Assembly (NCBI GenBank): GCA_027487485.1 | Contig: JAIYDN010000101.1 | Coordinates: 1 to 64,000, forward strand | Source of the DNA: Planctomycetaceae bacterium | GTDB taxonomy: Bacteria; Planctomycetota; Planctomycetia; Pirellulales; Pirellulaceae | Direction of reading: 5' to 3' | Length of the DNA: 64,000 nucleotides | Shown here: piece by piece, positions 1 to 7,745 of the stretch | Numbering within the stretch: the stretch's first letter is position 1 | Layout of the letters: each line of letters starts with the position of its first letter | Made by a program: the position numbers and the translations under genes | The notes under the pieces: model-generated | Seen by the model: only the letters and a program-made list of their open reading frames with translations | Told to the model about the DNA's origin: nothing | Databases searched by the model: none

Positions 1-1730
1 CGCAAGCCTGGCATCTTGTTGTCGGGGCCGACCTTGATTTTAAGGGCAGGTTTTTGGGAACCAAAGGCACTCAAGTCGAAGTTGTCGTTGTAGCCAGCAC
101 CGCCACGATTTTGCATCCCAGAGATCTTGAAGGGGCTGGTGCCTGATTTGACTTTTCCTTCCCATGCACCATATGAGAAAAGGATCGGTTGAGTGCCGTC
201 GAACAGAATGACGGAGGGCTTAGTTGTAGACGTCGCCGACTTCGAGGGAGTTGTAGGACGGCTGGTTGAAACATTGCTGGGAACTTCGACGTACTTGGTT
301 CCTCCTGAAGCATCGGGAGCGACTTTCTCGGTCGAGGCCGAGGATGGACGAAAGGCAATCAGCGATGCGATCGGAGGAGTCGATGCAGCCGTCAACTCAA
401 GCGTGTGTTCCCCATTCTCAAGTCCTTGGGCCAAGGTTACGGTCGATTGCGTCGCTTTATCAGCCGTAGGCTTTGAAACAAAGGAATCGACAAATAACGG
501 GACGACTCGGAATTGAACCTTAGCATCACTTTGAATCGGCTTGTTGTACGCTTTCTGACAATAGGCCAGATTCCAGTCATCTGGATCGATCACGATACGA
601 CCTGACTTAGAAACGAACTTCTGGTCGGCTATTCCCTCGCCGTCTGGACCAGTCTTTGAGCCGACCAATGAAAAGCAGAACTTTGTTTGGTCCGCATTGA
701 TATCGCTCAATTGCAATGTCCACTCTTCGATCTCCAGCGGCGTTGGTCCTCTTTGAACTCGGAGCAAGCAAGGCCAGTTTGTCCCGTGATAGCCAGTGGT
801 CCGAGTGAAAGCATAGGGACTTCTCAGTTCGGATGGTTTCTTACCATCGATGAGCACGTCGACTTTGGTTTCAGCACCTGTTGCTGCCAAGACCGCATCT
901 ATACGATTGCCAACAAACTTGATGGTCGCTTTGCCGTTGGTGAACTGAGAAGGAACAGACTTGACCATACCGTTTGATGCGTCGAGCTGTACGGTTGGTT
1001 GGTAGCGCAAGCTTGCTTTCACGATTTCGGCCATCAAGAAGTTACCATGATCATTCAAATGGACATTGTCGCTGAGCAGCGCGGATGGTTTGAGCTGATT
1101 GTCGATCAAGTATTGTCGCCAAATCTTGCGTTGATTGACGAACCCACATTGGTACTGCTTCGCCAATCCGGGCAAGAATTCGTGACTGAACCATGGAGTC
1201 CAGTTGGAGATCTCCAGCGTGGCTGGATCGGTCGGTTCATCGACCGAAGCGTCGCCGTTGAAGTGATCATTGAGGATGAGTATCTCTGCGGTCGTTCGTT
1301 CTCGGGTTCTGCGAATGATGTCGTTATATCGAAGATGGTCACCATAGACGTAGAAAATCATCAAATCGGGCTGGAACGGATAGAGGTCCGCTTCGGCCGT
1401 TTTCCAAAGAAGCTGTGACGAGTGTCCACCGATGGCTCGGTTCTCAAATACCAGATTGGCGTGCGGAAATCGAGTTCGAAGATCCGCTTCGACTACCTTG
1501 GTCCAGGCTTGTTCAGTAATCGATTGCCCGTAAACAAGAACCCGAACTGTGTTTCGGTGATCGGCCGTACTGGTGGCAAGAAGTGACATGGTCCGCTGAA
1601 TTCCATCCCCAGGCAGGTCGGCTGAACCCAGCGATTTTGGCGGTGGATAATCGGCTGAAGAAATTGAACCAGACACGCAAATGTCAAACAGTGCAACGAT
1701 TAGAGCAAAGAAAACGAACGATCGATGCAT
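1..1730 (-). CDS. SGNH/GDSL-type hydrolase, exported, 3' end outside window
   Basis: An open frame reads from an ATG at 1730 to the left edge without a stop, about 576 residues. The N-terminus is a hydrophobic export signal. Block I is VLVYGQSIT with the candidate nucleophile Ser near residue 70. Block II is an AIGG near 100-102, block III a YGDHLRYND near 129-137, and block V LSDNVHLNDHG supplies Asp221 and His224. This order is the SGNH hydrolase fold (lipase, carbohydrate esterase or related). A further 340 residues follow, probably a beta-rich accessory region with a Ser/Thr-rich linker. The substrate cannot be told. It is the first gene on the minus strand, and nothing upstream shares its direction closely. 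Confidence 0.8.
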   Translation of the reverse strand, partial: MHRSFVFFALIVALFDICVSGSISSADYPPPKSLGSADLPGDGIQRTMSLLATSTADHRNTVRVLVYGQSITEQAWTKVVEADLRTRFPHANLVFENRAIGGHSSQLLWKTAEADLYPFQPDLMIFYVYGDHLRYNDIIRRTRERTTAEILILNDHFNGDASVDEPTDPATLEISNWTPWFSHEFLPGLAKQYQCGFVNQRKIWRQYLIDNQLKPSALLSDNVHLNDHGNFLMAEIVKASLRYQPTVQLDASNGMVKSVPSQFTNGKATIKFVGNRIDAVLAATGAETKVDVLIDGKKPSELRSPYAFTRTTGYHGTNWPCLLRVQRGPTPLEIEEWTLQLSDINADQTKFCFSLVGSKTGPDGEGIADQKFVSKSGRIVIDPDDWNLAYCQKAYNKPIQSDAKVQFRVVPLFVDSFVSKPTADKATQSTVTLAQGLENGEHTLELTAASTPPIASLIAFRPSSASTEKVAPDASGGTKYVEVPSNVSTSRPTTPSKSATSTTKPSVILFDGTQPILFSYGAWEGKVKSGTSPFKISGMQNRGGAGYNDNFDLSAFGSQKPALKIKVGPDNKMPGL

Positions 1731-1844
1731 TTTTTGGTTCCAAAAGACAAAAGTGCAGAATCAAGCGGTCACTAGACCCAGTATATTAACGTTCTGAGTG
1801 CAGCAAGGTACTCGGAATGATTTCAACTTTGAGAATCTTTGCGA

Positions 1845-2261
1845 ATGAAAGACCAACTTGAGTTTGTTCGTCAACGGATCGAACACGAAAACAATCTTGC
1901 CAACTACCGTCTTTCGGCGTTGGTAGGCTCGCAAGCCTTTCTGCTTTCCGCCTTTGCTATTGGACTCAATGCTCCGCTCCAGTTTCGATCAGAGGTGTAC
2001 GATCGCGTGCATCGAGCCCTGATGTACCTACTTCCGATCGCTGGTATCACGACGATCGTAATAATGAGTCTGTCGATGATCGCAGCGATGCTGGCCTTGA
2101 AAGAGCTGCATCAAAAATCGGACCTTCTATCGGATTCCGGGCAAATACCAATTCACAGCTCACGAACGATCCGATGGCTCGGCAACTTGGCAATGATCGG
2201 CGTTCCAATTGTGTTCGCTGGTTTATGGGCCATCCTGCTTGTGAATCTATACGTGCCTTAG
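1845..2261 (+). CDS. small membrane protein, unknown function
   Basis: This encodes 138 residues from an ATG at 1845; an in-frame TTG six bases earlier is less likely. The N-terminal stretch (MKDQLEFVRQRIEHENNLAN) is charged and probably helical. Hydrophobic segments follow near residues 25-45, 65-90 and 113-135, so two or three membrane spans are expected. I recognise no family. It stands alone, divergent from the SGNH gene at 1730, with about 115 bp between the two starts that must hold both promoters. Confidence 0.6.
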   Translation: MKDQLEFVRQRIEHENNLANYRLSALVGSQAFLLSAFAIGLNAPLQFRSEVYDRVHRALMYLLPIAGITTIVIMSLSMIAAMLALKELHQKSDLLSDSGQIPIHSSRTIRWLGNLAMIGVPIVFAGLWAILLVNLYVP

Positions 2262-2280
2262 TGGGCAAGCCTCATTCATT

Positions 2281-2622
2281 TTGTGCTGGCTAGTTCGAGA
2301 AGCGACGCATTCAAGCCGGTCCACCGATCACAGATCGATGCTGCGATCTTGCCTAGTTCGCCTACCGCATCTAGACCATCCGATTCGATCGCATCGAGCG
2401 AGACGTCTTTGTAACGAGCTCGTCTTAGTTCTTAGTACGATTGAATGCTCGATTGAACCTTTGGGACGCCTCTTGGGCAGAATCTTTGATCAGATTCGTG
2501 TCCGCTTTACCTCGCAAGCCGTTCGTCAAACCACGCACTAAAGCGGTCCTTAGATTATTGGTGGCCTCTGAGTCCTTCGACCTTAACAACTCAAGCCACT
2601 CTATACCGTTGCGTTCGATCAT
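2281..2622 (-). pseudogene. decayed ECF-type sigma factor
   Basis: From an ATG at 2622 the minus strand encodes MIERNGIEWLELLRS, then LRTALVRGL and LRGKADTNLIKDSAQE. This follows the N-terminus of the intact sigma factor at 36788 (MIERTDIEWIESLKS, LRTILVRGL, LRGKADSNLVEDFAQD). The frame then stops near 2425. In another frame, on the same strand just beyond, ELRRARYKDVSLDAIES reappears, matching ELRRSRYKDVSLDAIEA of the intact gene. The intervening core (the segment around TYRGEGKLLTWALAIGMRVAY) is missing. The whole C-terminal DNA-binding region is absent. This is a deletion plus frameshift relic, not a working sigma factor. Confidence 0.85.
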
Positions 2623-2639
2623 GGATCATGCTGTTCTTA

Positions 2640-2681
2640 CTTGATTTCCTCGCAAGACCTTTTGGGGGACAGCGCCTTGAA
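2640..2681 (-). promoter_or_regulatory. upstream element shared with the intact sigma gene
   Basis: Eighteen bases upstream of the pseudogene start, the minus strand reads CCCCCAAAAGGTCTTGCGAG after AAGGCGCTGT. The intact sigma gene has GGTCACCAAAAACGTCTTACG at 36738-36758, at nearly the same distance (about 21 bases) from its ATG. A third, looser copy lies at 19121-19159. It could be a self-regulated promoter or a leader structure; which one cannot be told from sequence alone. Confidence 0.45.
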
Positions 2682-3168
2682 GATGCAGACACAGGAAGTT
2701 GATCCTGCAAGTTCTTCGTGCGAGATCAATTTATCGTAAATGATGACCTCCAATGGTGATCAGCGGCTGCCCTCAAGGCATCGATACCCTGCACCGCAGA
2801 AAGCTCCTAGCCCTTTTTTTGGGCTGCGCGCACAAATCCAAGTAAAACAGACGTGGTTTGTTGGCAGCACTAACTTGTTCATCGCCGCATACTGCGACAA
2901 GGTTCAGCCTAGGCACTAAGCGACGGAATCGTCACCCGAAAGTGACGAGCTAGATCGTTGCTCTTGGGCGGGGACCATCAAATTCTCAGATGCTATTGAT
3001 CCGAAACGGACCTAACGGAGCTAACGAACCGGTGACGAAGATTGGTAGCCTTCTACATCTTAAGGTAGATTGCCAACTCCAAAGCTGTTTGCGACGATCC
3101 ATCTTTCGAGACCCCGTTGGCCTTGCATATCAAACCCCATCACAAACTTGCCAATTCAAGGACGCGTT
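2682..3168. other. non-coding stretch
   Basis: I see no convincing gene here. The only structure noticed is a short hairpin at 2809-2825 (AGCCC, seven T, GGGCT). Short open frames lack family features. The end of the stretch holds the ribosome binding site AAGGA at 3158-3162 for the cytochrome gene. Confidence 0.4.
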
Positions 3169-3717
3169 ATGCGATACATCAAAGTCTGTTTGCTTGCTTG
3201 TCTGATCAGTATGATCCCCATATTGTGGTCGGTATCCACACATCTCTGCGCGACCGCGCAACAGCCGAAATCCAAAGACTATCCGTTGAAGCAAGCTCAG
3301 CGTGAGTTATCGATGTTGGACGACATCTACAAGTCGAGTATCGTTCTGATCACAACGCATTACGTAGATGGAAAAGAATCGCTGGCGGCTGGGGCTGCCT
3401 TTCGCAAACTTTTCGAAATGGTTCAAACCAAAGGTTGGCATGAAGTACGACTCCTTGACGGAACCGGGGATCCCTATAATTCAGAGAATTCCCCTAAAGT
3501 GGGTTTCGAAACAGTCGCAATAAAGCGAATCGTCGAAGGGGAAAACCGAGTCGAAGAAGTCGTCAATGAATCGGGAAAACGCTTTCTTTTAGGGGCTACG
3601 GCAATACCTGTGGTTATGGACAAATGCATAATTTGTCATGATGCGTATGCGAATCTTCCAAAAGGAAAAGCGATCGGCGCACTTAGCTACAAAATCCCAT
3701 TGCAGGAACTTGAGTAG
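3169..3717 (+). CDS. DUF3365 (Tll0287-like) c-type heme protein, exported
   Basis: This encodes 182 residues. The ATG at 3169 is preferred over earlier in-frame starts because AAGGA lies 7 bases upstream and residues 1-30 then form a clean signal peptide (MRYIKVCLLACLISMIPILW). The heme motif CIICH is at 153-157, followed by the family ending LPKGKAIGALSYKIPL. That pairing of CxxCH with G.lSy.iPl near the C-terminus is typical of the DUF3365/Tll0287-like domain, a periplasmic monoheme sensor or electron carrier. It stands alone on this strand. Six bases after its stop comes an AhpD-like gene fragment. Confidence 0.85.
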   Translation: MRYIKVCLLACLISMIPILWSVSTHLCATAQQPKSKDYPLKQAQRELSMLDDIYKSSIVLITTHYVDGKESLAAGAAFRKLFEMVQTKGWHEVRLLDGTGDPYNSENSPKVGFETVAIKRIVEGENRVEEVVNESGKRFLLGATAIPVVMDKCIICHDAYANLPKGKAIGALSYKIPLQELE

Positions 3718-3722
3718 CTTTA

Positions 3723-3866
3723 GTGCTCCTCGACGAATCAATCGTGGACATCATCATCGTGCTCGGCGACAAAACGATTACCATGTTGCTGCACGGTGTG
3801 AAGCAATTGGTCATCGATTTCCCCGCCGCACCGAGAATTGAATCGGAATCGTGCGGATGGCGCCTT
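3723..3866 (+). pseudogene. C-terminal fragment of an AhpD/CMD-like gene
   Basis: The frame reads DESIVDIIIVLGDKTITM and then LVIDFPAAPRIESESCGW. The intact AhpD-like protein at 5782-6372 ends with NESIVDIVMVIGDKIISN, LPLDFPPAPSLESCGC. The match covers about the last 45 residues only. There is no N-terminal domain with the CxxC motif, and a stop lies just upstream in frame. It is a leftover of a second copy, now wedged between the cytochrome gene and the convergent SDR gene, whose 3' end begins at 3884. Confidence 0.75.
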
Positions 3867-3883
3867 TCCAGACAGCGTTTGAA

Positions 3884-4630
3884 CTACCAGCCGATCGGTT
3901 CTCCGTCTCGAAACAAACCTCCGTTCGGTCCGTCCGGTGGCAATGTAGCTGCCCAAACAATTCCCTTTGCGCCATCGGGGATCGGTCGAGCGCCCATGGC
4001 TTCCGTGCCCTCATAGGTCGCCACAAAACCGGGGCAAACTGCGTTGACCAAGATTCCTGAATCAGCCAGCTCGAACGCAAGTTTGGCTGTCAGCGCATGG
4101 ATCGAGTTTTTCGCGATTCCATAAGCGGGTACTCCTTGAGTGTTGTGACCAAGTCCCCAGAATCCGTCGGCAAAAGTACCTGCTCCGCTTCCAAGATTGA
4201 CAATTCTCGCTTGGCTGCTCTTTCGCAATAGTGGAACAAACGCTTTGCACATTCGCCAAGCACCAAAGAGTGTAGTTTCCAACGCTTGGTGAACCACCTC
4301 AAAATCCGTGCTCAATGTCTTGACACCTGCATCGTAGACCGAGTTCGCGTTGTTGATCAGCACATCCAGTTTGCCAAACGTATCGGAAACCATTTTGCAC
4401 AGGGCATCGACGCTCGTATCGCTGGTCACATCCAACGACGCCGCTGTGACATCGATCCCTTCTGATTTCAGAGACTTCGCAAGTGCTTCGACTTTGGACA
4501 GATCGCGAGCCGTTATCAGAACACGAAATCCTTTATGGCCAAGTTGTCGAGCCGTTTCCAAACCAAGACCAGTTGGGCGGCTGACTCCAGTGATGAGGGC
4601 TATGGGCTTATCTTGTGTTGACAGGGACAT
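3884..4630 (-). CDS. short-chain dehydrogenase/reductase (SDR)
   Basis: This encodes 248 residues from an ATG at 4630; GGAGTAATCAGA just upstream is a good ribosome binding site, so the longer start at 4690 is rejected. The Rossmann motif TGVSRPTG is at 14-21. The NNAG-like motif reads NNAN at 93-96. The catalytic set is Ser148, Tyr170 and Lys174 (YGIAK), and PGFVAT at 200-205 is the usual post-catalytic turn. It is a classical NAD(P)-dependent oxidoreductase of unknown substrate. Its upstream region carries one copy of a structured repeat also found upstream of csrA. Confidence 0.88.
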   Translation of the reverse strand: MSLSTQDKPIALITGVSRPTGLGLETARQLGHKGFRVLITARDLSKVEALAKSLKSEGIDVTAASLDVTSDTSVDALCKMVSDTFGKLDVLINNANSVYDAGVKTLSTDFEVVHQALETTLFGAWRMCKAFVPLLRKSSQARIVNLGSGAGTFADGFWGLGHNTQGVPAYGIAKNSIHALTAKLAFELADSGILVNAVCPGFVATYEGTEAMGARPIPDGAKGIVWAATLPPDGPNGGLFRDGEPIGW

Positions 4631-4735
4631 TCTGATTACTCCAAGTTTGAGGTGGATAGATGTGCTACGAGGATCGGAAATTCTAAACAAAAATCATCTT
4701 TGAAAGTCCAGGTTTTGTTTTTAAATACGTCGGAT

Positions 4736-4890
4736 GCGTCCGCGACGGACGCCGCAACATTCGTTGCGGATTGCGGTTTTGACACCCCAGCGTGCAGTCA
4801 TGCCATTCGAAAACAACTCCCAAATCATCCCTCGTGGATACACAAAGAGGAGAGAAGAAGGACATACCTTTGCCTATGCCGAATGGCGTA
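4736..4890. repeat. structured intergenic repeat, copy 1
   Basis: Two perfect hairpins lie side by side: GCGTCCG-CGA-CGGACGC at 4736-4752 and CCGCAAC-ATTC-GTTGCGG at 4752-4769. About 80 bases on comes AAATCAT, then AGAGAAGAAGGACATA (4851-4866) and CTATGCCGAATGG (4874-4886). The same order, spacing within about 7 bases, and nearly the same words recur at 11065-11217. Both copies lie upstream of minus-strand genes (the SDR gene here, csrA there). It could be a promoter with a structured leader, a small RNA, or a mobile-type repeat. The rest of 4631-5145 holds no gene that I can support. Confidence 0.65.
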
Positions 4891-5145
4891 TTGACAGATC
4901 CAGCACGGCGGACAGTCGCCTCAATGCATAGATGTACGTTAACGCAGCTTTGTTGAGGACGTCCAAGCCACAAATCCGGACTGGCATAATCTTACACAGG
5001 ATTGGGGTATCGCAGTTTGGATGCTAGATGCCTTCAATGAGAAGTCCACATTGGCCTAAGTGCCTAAGCAAGCAAACGAGCCCTTTAGCGATTTGGGTGC
5101 CAGGTCAAATTCTGCTCAAGATTGAGGTGTTCTTTGCGATCCCAA

Positions 5146-5565
5146 CTACTGCCGACAAGCTGCGACACATTCTTCACAGGCCTTTGCACAGGCTTGCATC
5201 GTACTGTCGCCATCACGGCAAGCGTCTGCACACTGCATACACGCATCAGCACATGCCTTTCGCAGATGCTCTGTCAGCGGTCCTCCTCGACAGATTATGG
5301 AAGCCGTGCACTCGCACACGTCAGCGCAATCCAAGCATAGCTTTGCGGTCACTAGGTGAGACTGGTGACCGTGGGCTAGGTGCTCAAGACAAGACATCGC
5401 ACATTCGTTGCAATGCCGTACGCAATTCAGGCATGCCGCGACACATGCGTTAAACTTCCCTAAAACCGTCGTCGCAATCGGCGACTCCGCAGCGGCGTTC
5501 GAGCCTGCTAAAGCAACGGTGGCGGTACAAATTGTACTCGCTAGGGCAAAATCTCTTCGGTTCAT
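5146..5565 (-). CDS. Csp1-like copper storage protein, Tat-exported
   Basis: This encodes 139 residues. It begins MNRRDFALAS, a twin-arginine signal, with a cleavable hydrophobic region to about residue 26. The mature part carries 19 cysteines, mostly in CxxxC or CxxC spacing along predicted helices (41, 45, 48, 52, 55, 59, 77, 80, 84, 86, 92, 105, 109, 112, 116, 126, 130, 133, 137). This is the pattern of the four-helix-bundle copper storage proteins (Csp, DUF326-like), which bind many Cu(I) ions inside the bundle. The Tat signal fits the exported Csp1 group. GGAG precedes the ATG at 5565. It is transcribed alone. Confidence 0.9.
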   Translation of the reverse strand: MNRRDFALASTICTATVALAGSNAAAESPIATTVLGKFNACVAACLNCVRHCNECAMSCLEHLAHGHQSHLVTAKLCLDCADVCECTASIICRGGPLTEHLRKACADACMQCADACRDGDSTMQACAKACEECVAACRQ

Positions 5566-5736
5566 CGATGCGCTCCAGAAAACAACCAGTGATGGCCGAC
5601 CTTGTTCGCTTCCACAGCGTAGCCGACTTCCGTTAGATGCCGAACAACCGAAAAGCGGTCAGTCAAATTCAAAAAATTGTTCCGGTGAACGATTGTTCGA
5701 TCACGCTGCAAAGCACTTCACGAACTCTATGCGATT

Positions 5737-5761
5737 GGCGTGTCCAAACACTGGACACGCC
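5737..5761 (-). terminator. strong hairpin after the AhpD-like gene
   Basis: GGCGTGTCCA, a 5-base loop (AACAC), and TGGACACGCC form a perfect 10-bp stem about 20 bases past the stop of the 5782-6372 gene. No T-run follows on the minus strand, so it may stabilise the transcript end rather than terminate on its own. Confidence 0.55.
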
Positions 5762-5781
5762 TGCTTCGCACGAGACCACAC

Positions 5782-6372
5782 TTACCTGCTAGAACATGCG
5801 TCGTGCCTACACCCGCAAGATTCAAGACTTGGGGCTGGGGGGAAATCGAGGGGCAAATGGGTAATATTGTGAAGGTAGTTCGAAATAATCTTGTCTCCAA
5901 TCACCATGACGATGTCCACTATTGATTCGTTGGAATAGCCAGCGTCGAAGAGTGCAGTCACGCTCTCTTCGCTTGGCCTACCTCGATTCACGGCAACTTC
6001 ACTTACAAACGTGACCAAGGCGCTTTGCTTGCTGTCGAAAGCTGCCTCGCCTCGTCGAATGTCAACGATTTGGTCGTCGGTGAAACCGTTCATCTTTCCC
6101 AAAACCGTGTGCGCGGCTAAGCAATACTCGCACTCGTTCACCTGACTAACGACTAGGTTGATGATTTCGCGTTCTTTGGTGCTCAGTGACGATTTGCGAT
6201 TTTGCAACGCCAGATAGTCCCCCAAGCCGGTAGCGCTGTGGGCGTAGTACGCGTACAAGTTGGGAACCATGCCGATCCCTTTCTTGAGTTTGTCGAAGAT
6301 CGCTTGGTTCTGAGGCGAAACTTCGTCGCGACCTGGAACATTGAAACGGATTGCTGTGGATGTTGCAGACAT
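5782..6372 (-). CDS. AhpD-like / carboxymuconolactone decarboxylase family protein
   Basis: This encodes 196 residues. The core motif ECEYCLAAH gives Cys81, Cys84 and His88, the CxxC...H redox site of AhpD-type peroxidase-related proteins. The upstream part (PNLYAYYAHS, STKEREIINLVVSQ) matches the usual first helices. The C-terminus ends in an odd Cys-rich tail (SCGCRHDACSSR). It is likely a cytosolic thiol-dependent peroxidase or related enzyme. A fragment of a second copy lies at 3723-3866. E. coli YnjA is also of this family and sits with ynjBCD; a related ABC operon starts 5 kb away here, though the two are not linked in one operon. Confidence 0.85.
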   Translation of the reverse strand: MSATSTAIRFNVPGRDEVSPQNQAIFDKLKKGIGMVPNLYAYYAHSATGLGDYLALQNRKSSLSTKEREIINLVVSQVNECEYCLAAHTVLGKMNGFTDDQIVDIRRGEAAFDSKQSALVTFVSEVAVNRGRPSEESVTALFDAGYSNESIVDIVMVIGDKIISNYLHNITHLPLDFPPAPSLESCGCRHDACSSR

Positions 6373-6566
6373 ATTGACTTCCTTTGAAACGAAACAGATT
6401 AGATCGACGTAAGGCTTTGGACAGTCGTCCGACCGACTCGATCACACTATGAAGTCGCGGTGATTCCGAATGTCTTACCAAAAAACTGGAATTCCGTCCC
6501 TGTCGTTGGATGCCGGAGCTAAGCATATTCCGACAGTTCGTTCGAAGTCTCTCGTTTAGTATTCGA

Positions 6567-7670
6567 TTAATTGACGCAAGTTTCGCACTGAGAGTGTTTC
6601 CGTCGCTTTGACGCTGATGCGCTTCGCTTCCACAGCTTGACAATCTCGCTCATTAAGCTCTTTTTGGATGTCTGTCTAAGGATACTATCCGCTGGGAGCT
6701 GCGACATAAACCTTCGATGCGCAATTCCGAGATTGTGATATGGTACACTTGGGAAAATATGATGCGTCGCGTGATACCGTGTTCCTATAGGGCCCCAAAG
6801 CTCGGTAATCCAAGGCCTATTTGGATAGTCACATGAGTCCAGCATTTGCTGTTCGACGCTAAGTTCTGACCCGTCTCCCGTCCATCGATGTGAACCAAGA
6901 GTTCTCACATTGTTGAGCACAACTATGGCGACGCCTACGCAGTAGGCATGAAGCCAGAGTGGGTCGAACCACGTCTTTGCGATCCAGGGGCCGTGCAAGG
7001 TGATGTAAAGGCAAACGACAAAACAGCAAGCTTCTTGAAGCAACATGATTTGACGAACTTTGCGGTTGCCTTCGGGACGTTCGTAGGTGATGTCCATCAC
7101 CATCGTGGATGCATGCCGAAACGTCCAAGATCGGAACTTCGGAAATACCCAAGCGATCGGCGACAAGATGCCGAATCGAATCAGTCCCAAGAGTGGTGCA
7201 ACAAAAGCCCCCAACATGTAGAGCACAATGGCAGATGGCGGGCGATGGCTCAAATTCAAGTACTCGCCATCCGCGTTGGTTCCGTAGGACTTGCGTCGAT
7301 GGTGGTCAATATGGGGATAGTAAGTGAACGATGGAATTAAGAATGGGAAGCCGCACAGGATATTCCATACGACTCGAAACGCCCTCCAGCCTTCTCTTGG
7401 CAAATGAACAAGCTCATGAGTGAACATCGCCGACCTCAGAAACAGAAAAACCGTGACGACAAACAGCAGGCCTTTCACGCTCCACACGAAGCCGTTGTGC
7501 CCAATGAGCCATCGGCTTGAGTGGACGTTTGCAGCGAAGCACGCGTGACCAACCAGGATTGATAAGAGGAAATCAGTCCAATAGATCCACGCAATCGGTC
7601 CATGAAGGTCCTTAACCAATTCCCTTGCCTGCTTCATCGAAGACCAAGTATCCGATCCAAACATGTCCAT
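6567..7670 (-). CDS. membrane fatty acid desaturase
   Basis: This encodes 367 residues from the ATG at 7670, chosen over 7706 because AGAGG sits 8 bases upstream. The three histidine boxes of membrane di-iron desaturases are present: HELVH at 85-89, HIDHH at 120-124 and HATHH at 300-304. Hydrophobic spans lie near 30-50, 60-80, 150-170 and 215-250. It probably introduces double bonds into acyl lipids or a related substrate. It follows glgC with a 75-bp gap on the same strand and may be the last gene of that group. Confidence 0.88.
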   Translation of the reverse strand: MDMFGSDTWSSMKQARELVKDLHGPIAWIYWTDFLLSILVGHACFAANVHSSRWLIGHNGFVWSVKGLLFVVTVFLFLRSAMFTHELVHLPREGWRAFRVVWNILCGFPFLIPSFTYYPHIDHHRRKSYGTNADGEYLNLSHRPPSAIVLYMLGAFVAPLLGLIRFGILSPIAWVFPKFRSWTFRHASTMVMDITYERPEGNRKVRQIMLLQEACCFVVCLYITLHGPWIAKTWFDPLWLHAYCVGVAIVVLNNVRTLGSHRWTGDGSELSVEQQMLDSCDYPNRPWITELWGPIGTRYHATHHIFPSVPYHNLGIAHRRFMSQLPADSILRQTSKKSLMSEIVKLWKRSASASKRRKHSQCETCVN

Positions 7671-7745
7671 GCTACTTGCCTCTAACCTGCTTTCAAAGAT
7701 TGTCATTTCGAATCAATTTTGCCAACTCGTTCCACCGATTCGGTT

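Noticed and set aside
193-1418. Several plus-strand open frames in the first 1.5 kb
   Set aside because: They are antisense to a long minus-strand frame with SGNH motifs that runs off the window edge.
2809-2825. Hairpin with seven T as a terminator
   Set aside because: The T-run is the loop, not the tail, and no gene ends nearby.
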